Source: Poindextera sp035604135
GTDB taxonomy: Bacteria > Pseudomonadota > Alphaproteobacteria > Caulobacterales > Caulobacteraceae
Assembly (NCBI GenBank): GCA_035604135.1
Contig: DATNJB010000063.1
Span: 186,001-250,000, forward strand
Length of the DNA stretch: 64,000 bases
Direction of reading: 5' to 3'
In this document: positions 47,115-53,927 of the stretch, piece after piece
How positions within the stretch are numbered: position 1 is the stretch's first letter
How the letters are laid out: each line of letters opens with the position of its first letter
Program-made: the position numbers and the translations under genes
The notes under the pieces: generated by a model
What the model saw: the letters and a program-made list of their open reading frames with translations, nothing else
Told to the model about the DNA's origin: nothing
The model's database searches: none

Positions 47115-48326
47115 GTGCCCGCCAACGTCCTGACGGACGCCTTCATCGAGAGCCTAGAGAGCTCGGTGGGCGCACTCGACGTCGTCGAGACGTTGCCGCC
47201 CGCCTGCTACACCGATCCCGCCTTCTACGAGCTCGAGAAGGAGGCGCTGTTCAATCACGAGTGGCTCTGCATCGGGCGGGAGGATTGGGTCAAGCAGCCC
47301 GGCGACTACTTCACCGCTCAGATTGTGGGCGAGCCGATCGTGGTCGCTCGCGCTCGCGACGGCGTCGTGCGCGCGATGTCCTCGGTCTGCCAGCACCGTG
47401 CGATGCTGGTCGCCGAGGGCAAGGGCAATACGCGCGGTTTCATGTGCCCCTACCACCACTGGGTTTATGGCCTGGATGGCCGGCTGGTGAACGCACCGGC
47501 CATGGAGCGCACCTGCGGCTTCGACAAGAAGGCCGTCCGCTTGCCGCAGTTCAAGGTCGAAACCTGGCTGGGGTTTCTCTTCATCAACTTCGACCCTGCC
47601 GCCAAACCGCTCGCGCCGCGCTTGGCGAAGGTCGCCGCGGCCATTGAGGGCTACGATCTGGCCGCCGCCGAGAGCGCCTCGACCATGACCGGCCAGTTCG
47701 CCTGGAACTGGAAGGTGATGTTCGAGAACAACAACGACGGCTACCACGCCAACAAGCTGCACCATGGGCCGCTGCACGATTTCGTGCCGAGCGAACTGGC
47801 GACCTTCCCCGACTCCGACCCGGCGGATGCCGGTTTCCTGCGCTTCAACGGCACCCTGCATCCGGACGCCAGCTTCAACCCGACGCAGCGGGCGGTGTTA
47901 CCAATCTTCCCGAAGCTGAGCGGGGCTGACCGCGGCCGCATGACGTTCGCGAACGTGCCGCCGACGCTGTCGCTGGTGCTTTCGAGCGACCTGGTCATCT
48001 ACCTGATCCTGAGGGCCACGGGACCGGAGACGATGGAGCAGGACACGGGCCTGCTCGTCGCGCCCGGCGCCATGGAAGACCCCGCCTTCCCGCACCGGCT
48101 GGAAATGATCATGACCAGCGCCGGCAAGATCATCGCCCAGGACATGCATGTCGACTCCCTGGTGCAGGTGGGCTTGCGCTCCCGCTTCGCCACCCGCGGC
48201 CGCTACTCCTGGCAGGAGGGCGCACAGGGCCAGTTCAACAGCTGGCTGGTGCCCCGCTACCGCGCGGCCTGGGCGGCGGCGAAGAAGGCGAAAGGCGGCA
48301 TGCGCATCGCCGCGGCCGCGAGCTAG
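47115..48326 (+). CDS. Rieske non-heme iron oxygenase, alpha subunit
   Basis: A 403-residue ring-hydroxylating oxygenase large subunit. The Rieske [2Fe-2S] ligands are in CQHRAMLVAEGKG followed by FMCPYHHWVYGLDG (CxH and CxxH). The catalytic domain has WKVMFENNNDGYHANKLHH with the Asp that bridges subunits and the two His ligands of the mononuclear iron; the third carboxylate ligand should be in the C-terminal third. It starts at GTG 47115 after AAAGGAG. Neither a beta subunit, a ferredoxin nor a ferredoxin reductase is encoded nearby, so it is probably an alpha-only (homotrimeric) type using electron carriers from elsewhere. It is followed directly by an extradiol dioxygenase and a cysteine hydrolase. 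Confidence 0.93.
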   Translation: MPANVLTDAFIESLESSVGALDVVETLPPACYTDPAFYELEKEALFNHEWLCIGREDWVKQPGDYFTAQIVGEPIVVARARDGVVRAMSSVCQHRAMLVAEGKGNTRGFMCPYHHWVYGLDGRLVNAPAMERTCGFDKKAVRLPQFKVETWLGFLFINFDPAAKPLAPRLAKVAAAIEGYDLAAAESASTMTGQFAWNWKVMFENNNDGYHANKLHHGPLHDFVPSELATFPDSDPADAGFLRFNGTLHPDASFNPTQRAVLPIFPKLSGADRGRMTFANVPPTLSLVLSSDLVIYLILRATGPETMEQDTGLLVAPGAMEDPAFPHRLEMIMTSAGKIIAQDMHVDSLVQVGLRSRFATRGRYSWQEGAQGQFNSWLVPRYRAAWAAAKKAKGGMRIAAAAS

Positions 48327-48330
48327 TTCG

Positions 48331-49140
48331 ATGAGCCGCATGCCCGCCGTCTTCTTCGGACACGGCAGTCCGATGATCGCCCTGGAGACCAACCAGACCA
48401 GCCGCGCCTGGGAGGCAATGGCCGCGGCGATGCCTCGCCCGCGCGCGATCCTCGCCATCTCGGCGCATTGGGAGACGACCGGGACGGCTGTCACCGCCAT
48501 GCAGCGTCCGAAGACGATCCACGACTTCGGCGCGTCCTTTCCCAAGGCGCTTTTCGATCTCCAGTACCCGGCGCCCGGCGAGCCGGCGCTGGCGGCGCGC
48601 GTCGCCGACCTGCTTGCGCCGACCCCAGTCCAGCAGGACCTGGACCAGTGGGGGCTCGATCACGGCGCCTGGTCGGTGCTGGTGAAGGCCTATCCGGACG
48701 CCGCGATTCCGGTGGTCCAGCTCAGTCTCGACGTGACCCTGACGCCGGCCGAACGCATCGGGATCGGCCGCAAGCTCGCGCCGTTGCGCGACGAGGGCGT
48801 GCTGATCATGGGCACCGGCAACATCGTGCACAATCTGTCGGCGATGAACTGGGGCGAACGCGACTGCGCGCCGTTCGACTGGTCAGCCCGTTTCCTCGGC
48901 GAAATCCGCGAGGCCATTCTCAAGGATGAACCGGAGCGCGCGGCGAACTTTGCGGCGCTTGGCGAGGACGCGCGCCGCGCCGCGCCGACGCCCGAGCACT
49001 TCTGGCCGTTGCTCTATGTCCTCGGCGCACGCCTTCCGGGCGATTCTGCGCAGTTGGTCAACGACCGCATCGAGCATGGTTCGCTTGGCATGACGAGCGT
49101 CGTCTTCGAAGACGCGACCCGCGCCCGCCAGGCGGCCTGA
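48331..49140 (+). CDS. LigB/DODA-type extradiol dioxygenase
   Basis: A 269-residue class III extradiol dioxygenase of the YgiD/DODA type. Expected metal-site residues lie in VFFGHGSPMIAL, AISAHWETTG, GLDHGAWSVL and GTGNIVHNLSAMNW. Known members cleave catechol rings such as DOPA or protocatechuate-like compounds; many bacterial copies have no known substrate. The gene begins four bases after the Rieske oxygenase stop (a second ATG at 48340 is possible) and ends six bases before the cysteine hydrolase, forming a compact three-gene unit. Hydroxylation by the Rieske enzyme followed by extradiol ring cleavage is the natural reading. Confidence 0.92.
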   Translation: MSRMPAVFFGHGSPMIALETNQTSRAWEAMAAAMPRPRAILAISAHWETTGTAVTAMQRPKTIHDFGASFPKALFDLQYPAPGEPALAARVADLLAPTPVQQDLDQWGLDHGAWSVLVKAYPDAAIPVVQLSLDVTLTPAERIGIGRKLAPLRDEGVLIMGTGNIVHNLSAMNWGERDCAPFDWSARFLGEIREAILKDEPERAANFAALGEDARRAAPTPEHFWPLLYVLGARLPGDSAQLVNDRIEHGSLGMTSVVFEDATRARQAA

Positions 49141-49146
49141 GAGGCG

Positions 49147-49821
49147 ATGCACACGATCCGCCTGCCGCGCTGGGCGGTCGAGCGCGGCGCTGTGTTGAAC
49201 GACTTCCCCGCACTCGAGGCCGGTCGCACCGCACTGGTCAACATCGACATGCAGAACGCCTTCCTGGCGGAGGATGTGGCCTACGGCAACGCCCATGCCC
49301 GTGACGTCGTCCCGCGCGTAAATAGGCTCAGCCGGGCGATGCGCACGGCCGGCGCCAAGGTGATCTGGACGCGCCAGACATACACGGCCGAGTCGCCCCT
49401 GGCGCCGGCCGACTGGCAATACGATCCTGCAAGGCCGGGCGTTGCGGCGGGGATGGCCGCGCTCGTCGCCGGCGCTCCGGGCCACGAGCTCTACCCGGAG
49501 ATGGACGTTGCGCCGTCTGACATCGTCGTCGACAAGTTTCGTTACGGCGCCTTTTCCTGTCCCGCGGGGGCTTTGCCGGAAACGCTGGAGCGGTTGGGGA
49601 TCGCGATGATCGTGATCACGGGCACGCTCACCAACTGCTGCTGCGAGAGCACCGCGCGCGAGGCGAACATGGCCGGCTACAAGGTGATGGTCGTGGCCGA
49701 TGCGACCGCCGCCGTCACCGACGCCGAGCACAATGCCGCGCTCCTCAACCTGCGCCTGAACTTCGCCGACGTGCGGCGCGCCAAAGCGGTTCTCGGTATG
49801 ATCGAGGCTTTGCGGGCCTAG
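49147..49821 (+). CDS. Isochorismatase-like cysteine hydrolase (amidohydrolase)
   Basis: A 224-residue enzyme of the isochorismatase fold: catalytic Asp in TALVNIDMQNAFLAED, Lys in IVVDKFRYGAFSC, nucleophile Cys in TGTLTNCCCESTAREANMAG. The TNCCCESTAR pattern and the extended N-terminus (MHTIRLPRWAVERGAV) resemble the RutB/N-carbamoyl amidase branch, so hydrolysis of a carbamoyl, ureido or amide intermediate is likely. It follows the extradiol dioxygenase by six bases. Its stop overlaps the stop of the convergent SDR gene. This is the second enzyme of this fold in the island. Confidence 0.9.
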   Translation: MHTIRLPRWAVERGAVLNDFPALEAGRTALVNIDMQNAFLAEDVAYGNAHARDVVPRVNRLSRAMRTAGAKVIWTRQTYTAESPLAPADWQYDPARPGVAAGMAALVAGAPGHELYPEMDVAPSDIVVDKFRYGAFSCPAGALPETLERLGIAMIVITGTLTNCCCESTAREANMAGYKVMVVADATAAVTDAEHNAALLNLRLNFADVRRAKAVLGMIEALRA

Positions 49822-50651
49822 GTCGGGTCGAACCCGGTCGACAGGCTGAGCGGCGCCCAGCGGCCGATTTCGCCCTGGAAGGCCGCGATTTGGCGGGTGG
49901 CGTAGAGCACCGCGTCCGCGCCGAGGAGCAGTTGAAGCGGGGGGTCGTCCGCGCCTGCGATGGCCAAGATGGCCGCGGCCACCTTCGCTGGATCGCCGGG
50001 TTCGTGACCGGCGTGCTCGCCCAGGATCCGCTCTGCGTTGCGCGCCGTCCCGTCGTAATCTGCGATCTTGGCTTCAGTGACCACGAGCGAGCGGCCGGCA
50101 TAGTCGGTGCGCATGCCGCCCGGCTCCACATTGGTCACCTTCACGCCCAACGCGGTCACCTCCTGCGCCAGCGTCTGGGTCACCCCCTCGAGCGCGTGTT
50201 TGCTGCCGCAATAGATGCCTGTGCCGGCCCAGGCGGCGACCCCGCTGACGGACGTGATGGTGATGATGTGCCCGCGGCGGCGCTTGCGGAAATAGGGCAG
50301 CACGGCCTGGATCGCGGCAATCGGTCCGAACACGTTGACCTCGAACTGCGCGCGGATCTCGGCGAGGCTCGCCTCCTCCACCGCGCCAACCAGACCATAG
50401 CCGGCGTTACCCACCAGGATGTCGAGGCCGCCCAGATCGACCTCGGCCCGGTCGACGGCGCTGCGCACGCTGGCCTCATCGGCCAGGTCGGCGAGATAGC
50501 CGCGGGCGCGCATGGGGGCCAGGGCCTCAAACCCAAGGCGATCAGCCTCCCGTCGCACCGTGCCGGCGACCTTGTCGCCACGCGCGAGCGCCGCCTCGGC
50601 CACCGCGCGGCCGAGGCCGCTGGAGACGCCGGTGATCAGCCAGTTGGCCAC
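49818..50651 (-). CDS. Short-chain dehydrogenase/reductase
   Basis: A 277-residue classical SDR: cofactor motif ITGVSSGLGRAVAEAAL, LVGNAGYGLVGAVEE, the catalytic Ser in TITSVSGVAAWAG and YCGSK for Tyr and Lys. It starts at GTG 50651, three bases after the upstream TauD-type gene, and its stop codon overlaps that of the convergent cysteine hydrolase. It probably oxidises or reduces a carbonyl/alcohol intermediate; the substrate is unknown. Confidence 0.92.
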   Translation of the reverse strand: MANWLITGVSSGLGRAVAEAALARGDKVAGTVRREADRLGFEALAPMRARGYLADLADEASVRSAVDRAEVDLGGLDILVGNAGYGLVGAVEEASLAEIRAQFEVNVFGPIAAIQAVLPYFRKRRRGHIITITSVSGVAAWAGTGIYCGSKHALEGVTQTLAQEVTALGVKVTNVEPGGMRTDYAGRSLVVTEAKIADYDGTARNAERILGEHAGHEPGDPAKVAAAILAIAGADDPPLQLLLGADAVLYATRQIAAFQGEIGRWAPLSLSTGFDPT

Positions 50652-50654
50652 GTC

Positions 50655-51509
50655 CTAGTAGGGACGGTCGCCGCGCACCCAGAGGCGGTGCATTTCACGG
50701 ATGTACTTGGTGTCGTCGTACAGCGTGCCTGTGTGCAACGTGCAGCGGTTGTCCCACATCACCACGTCGCCCACGCGCCACTTGTGCCGGTAGACAAACC
50801 GGTCCTGGATCGCGAAGTCCACCATCTCCTGCACGAGCTCCAAACCCTTGGGGTTCGGCATGCCCACCACCTCGATCACGGTTCCGGTGGACGGCCACAG
50901 CGCCTTGCGCCCATCGGCAGGATGGGTCCGGACCAGCGGGTGATAGACGTCGGGGTTCTCGGCCTTCAGCTCCTCGCTGAGTTCGCGCGCGCCGTATTCG
51001 CGCGTCGCCATGAAGTGCTGGTAGGAGTGGTGCAGGATCAGCCCATCGACCTCGGCCTGGCGCTCCGGCGGCAACGCGTTCCAGGCGGCGACGCAGTCAG
51101 CCAAGAGCGTGTCGGACCCCTCCGGCGGCACTTCGACGGCGTAGAGCATCGTCGCCATCACCGGCTTGGCCTTGTAGGAATAGTCGGTGTGCCAGCCCAC
51201 GCCGTCGTTGTGGGCGCCGATCGGCTTCCCATCCACGATGCGGTTCGACAGCCGGTAGACCTTCGGGAAGCCCTCGACCGTGAACTCCTTCAACGTGTGA
51301 TCCTCGGGCTCGCCAAAGCGCGCCACGAAAGCGGTCAAATCCGCCGGCGTCATCGTCTGACCGCGCAGCAGGATCGCACCGTGCTTGTGGAAGGTGCCGA
51401 CGACCGCCTCCAGGGTGGCGTCGTCGGCATGCTGCAGGTCGACGTCCAGAATCTCGGCGCCGAAGCCGGGCTTCAAAGGGCGTGTGCGAACCTGGACCGC
51501 GGTGGTCAT
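50655..51509 (-). CDS. TauD/TfdA-family 2-oxoglutarate dioxygenase
   Basis: A 284-residue Fe(II)/2-oxoglutarate dioxygenase starting MTTAVQVRTRPLKPGFGAEI. Iron ligands are in GWHTDYSYKA (His, Asp) and DNRCTLHTGTLYDD (His), with 2-oxoglutarate Arg near MHRLWVRGDRP. It is distinct in sequence from the one at 30523, and the two lie near opposite ends of the island. It forms a two-gene unit with the SDR, which suggests hydroxylation followed by oxidation. A frame extending to 51545 lacks coding support. Confidence 0.9.
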   Translation of the reverse strand: MTTAVQVRTRPLKPGFGAEILDVDLQHADDATLEAVVGTFHKHGAILLRGQTMTPADLTAFVARFGEPEDHTLKEFTVEGFPKVYRLSNRIVDGKPIGAHNDGVGWHTDYSYKAKPVMATMLYAVEVPPEGSDTLLADCVAAWNALPPERQAEVDGLILHHSYQHFMATREYGARELSEELKAENPDVYHPLVRTHPADGRKALWPSTGTVIEVVGMPNPKGLELVQEMVDFAIQDRFVYRHKWRVGDVVMWDNRCTLHTGTLYDDTKYIREMHRLWVRGDRPY

Positions 51510-51755
51510 GGCAGATTTCCTGGCGGCGCTGAGACAAGACTGCAAACCTAGAGTAGGTCGGCGTGCCCGGGTAGTCTTGCACCAGTCCGCCTCTTCATTT
51601 GCGTCCGCGTCGGGCGGTATTGCGGCCAGCGCGAAGCACAGCGCCCAGAAAACCGTCCTGGAACGGCAGAGCGCCCGCTGGAGCCGGCAAAGGCGAGACC
51701 TTGCAGTGCGGCGACGCTAACCTCGGACCTTCTATCGCGCTCGGAGACCCGTCTC

Positions 51756-52847
51756 ATGCCCTTCATCTGTGAGGCCGGCGAAAGCCGCCCCGAGGCTCAG
51801 CCTGGGGCCTTGCACCACCTCAATGCGACACCTGGGACCGTGCACTGGGGCTACTTCGACGCCACATTGCCCCCGGCGCTCACCGTGCGCAGCGGCGACC
51901 TCGTCCAGGCCGAGGCGATCACCCACCACGCCGGCGACGCGCCCGACCTCATGATGGACGAGACCGTCCAGGCCATCTTCACCGGCGTGCCGGAGGTCGA
52001 TCGCAACCCCGGCGTCCACATCATGACCGGCCCGATCTACGTCGAAGGCGCCCGCCCCGGCGACATCCTCGAGGTGCGCTATCTGCGCATGACGCCGCGC
52101 TGCGCCTACGGCTCCAATCTCGCCGCCAACTGGGGCTATCTCTACAAGGAGTTCGGCGAGAAGGAGCGGGTGACCATCTACCGGCTGGACGCCGGCTTCG
52201 CCCACGCCGAGGCGCTCTATGCGTACGACTTTCCGGGGAAATACCTCGTGCCCGGAACGATCACGCACTGTCCTGTCTGCGACCGGCAGCCGGCGCTGCC
52301 CGGCGTGCGCGTTCCGGCCCGCTCGCATCTGGGTACAGCGGGGGTCGCGCCGGACGCCAAAGGGCGCGTCAGCACCATTCCGCCCGGGCTGCACGGCGGC
52401 AACATCGACAACTGGCGGATCGGCGCCGGCGCGGTGATGTACTACCCCGTGCAAGTCGACGGCGGTCTGTTCTCGATCGGCGACCCGCACGTCAGCCAGG
52501 GCGACGGGGAGCTTTCCGGCACCGCTATCGAGGCCTCTCTGGACGTGCTGTTCCAGATCGTGCTGCGCCGCGATTTTGCGATCACGAGCCCGCTGCTCGA
52601 GACCCCGAAATACTGGATCGTGCATGGCTTCAACGAGGACCTGAACGTCGCCACGCGCGATGCATCGCTGGAAATGCTCAGTTTGCTGACGGTGCACGTC
52701 GGTCTTTCGCGCAACGACGCCTACTCGCTGATGAGCGTTGCCGCCGACTTCGCGGTCACCCAGGTCGTCGACGGCCGTCAGGGCGTGCACGTGCGCATCC
52801 CCCGCGCGATCTTTCCGGCGAGGGACGCGGGCGCCGGCGAGCGGTAA
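51756..52847 (+). CDS. Acetamidase/formamidase family protein
   Basis: A 363-residue FmdA/AmdA-type amidase: ATPGTVHWGYFDATLPPALT at the N-terminus, GPIYVEGARPGDILEVRYL, HGGNIDNWRIGAGAVMYYPV and the hallmark FSIGDPHVSQGDGELSGTAI. Known members hydrolyse formamide or acetamide to ammonia and the acid. Members in alphaproteobacteria often sit in catabolic clusters with unknown substrates. It is divergent from the TauD-SDR pair, and the 246-bp intergenic region holds no gene or clear repeat. It may liberate ammonia at the end of the island pathway. Confidence 0.92.
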   Translation: MPFICEAGESRPEAQPGALHHLNATPGTVHWGYFDATLPPALTVRSGDLVQAEAITHHAGDAPDLMMDETVQAIFTGVPEVDRNPGVHIMTGPIYVEGARPGDILEVRYLRMTPRCAYGSNLAANWGYLYKEFGEKERVTIYRLDAGFAHAEALYAYDFPGKYLVPGTITHCPVCDRQPALPGVRVPARSHLGTAGVAPDAKGRVSTIPPGLHGGNIDNWRIGAGAVMYYPVQVDGGLFSIGDPHVSQGDGELSGTAIEASLDVLFQIVLRRDFAITSPLLETPKYWIVHGFNEDLNVATRDASLEMLSLLTVHVGLSRNDAYSLMSVAADFAVTQVVDGRQGVHVRIPRAIFPARDAGAGER

Positions 52848-52862
52848 AGCCGTGGCGGTCGG

Positions 52863-53774
52863 CTAGGGCCGCAACGCTGTTACGATATCGGCGAGCGTCG
52901 GCATCGACGGCGTCGCGCCGAGCCGCTCGGTCGAGCGCGCGGCGGCGGCGTTGGCCCAGATCATGGCGGCTTCGAGCGCCTCGCCCGCAGCCAACCGCGC
53001 GGCGAGCACGCCGCAGAAGCAATCGCCGGCGCCGGTGGTGTCGACGGCGCGCGAGGGCCGACCCTCGACGACCAGCAACCCTTCGGCGTCGATCGCAACT
53101 GCGCCCGCGGCGCCCAGCGTGACGATGATCGTCTGACCCGCTAGCGCGAGCAGCCCGCGCGCCGCGGCCGTGATGTCGTCGAGCCGTTCGGGAACCGCGT
53201 CTCTGGCGGCATAGCGGGCGAGCTCGGTCTCGTTGAGCACCAGGATGTCGGTGAGCGCGAACAGCCGTCGCCCCTCTTCGATGGCTGGCGCGGCGTTCAG
53301 GATCCGCAACCCGGTCTGGGCGGGCGCGCTCGAGAACAGCGCTTCGAGGGTCGCGACCGGCGTTTCCAGCTGGGCGAGAAACACGCCGCAGCCGGCAATG
53401 GTTTCGGCGCTTATGTGGTGCGGCGCTAGCGCCAGGTTCGCGCCGCCGGCGACCACGATGCTGTTCTCGCCCGCCGCGGACACCCAGATGAAGGCCTGGC
53501 CGGTCGGATGGTCGGCGAGTTCAGCCACCGCGCCGACGTCGACGGCGGCGTCCCGCATCGCCGCCAGCATCAAGCCGCCCGCCTCGTCCCGCCCGACCAC
53601 GCCGATCAGCTTGGTTCGCGCGCCGCAGAGCGCCGCGGCCACCGCCTGATTGGCGCCTTTGCCTCCCGGCAGACGCTCGACGCCCAGGCCCGCGACGGTC
53701 TCCCCCGGCCGCGGCAAGCGCTCCACGCGGCACACCACGTCGAGATTTAGCGAGCCGATGACGCAGACATCCAT
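52863..53774 (-). CDS. Ribokinase/PfkB-family carbohydrate kinase
   Basis: A 303-residue PfkB kinase: substrate loop GSLNLDVVCRVERLPRPGET, VERLPGGKGANQAVAAAL, and the C-terminal anion-hole motif AVDTTGAGDCFCGVLAARLA with catalytic Asp. LNETELARYAARD is the usual ATP-side segment. The overall pattern is closest to ribokinase, phosphorylating ribose or a related sugar or nucleoside, but no ribose transporter or nucleosidase gene accompanies it here. It converges with the acetamidase gene 15 bases apart. Confidence 0.9.
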   Translation of the reverse strand: MDVCVIGSLNLDVVCRVERLPRPGETVAGLGVERLPGGKGANQAVAAALCGARTKLIGVVGRDEAGGLMLAAMRDAAVDVGAVAELADHPTGQAFIWVSAAGENSIVVAGGANLALAPHHISAETIAGCGVFLAQLETPVATLEALFSSAPAQTGLRILNAAPAIEEGRRLFALTDILVLNETELARYAARDAVPERLDDITAAARGLLALAGQTIIVTLGAAGAVAIDAEGLLVVEGRPSRAVDTTGAGDCFCGVLAARLAAGEALEAAMIWANAAAARSTERLGATPSMPTLADIVTALRP

Positions 53775-53927
53775 TCCGACGGCCAGACCTCGCTGCGGTT
53801 CTTCGCCGACAGATTTATAGGCTTGGCGACCGGTTGCGCCTACCCGACCGGCCCGTCGCGAAACCTCGTACGTTTCGCCGCCCGCGAACGTGACACGACT
53901 CTCCGCGCGCGCGTAAGCTCCGCTGGG

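Noticed and set aside
53823..53927. N-terminal extension of the PleC-like kinase from TTG 53823
   Set aside because: The added 35 residues are basic and low in coding character, and there is no ribosome site; kept only as an alternative start.
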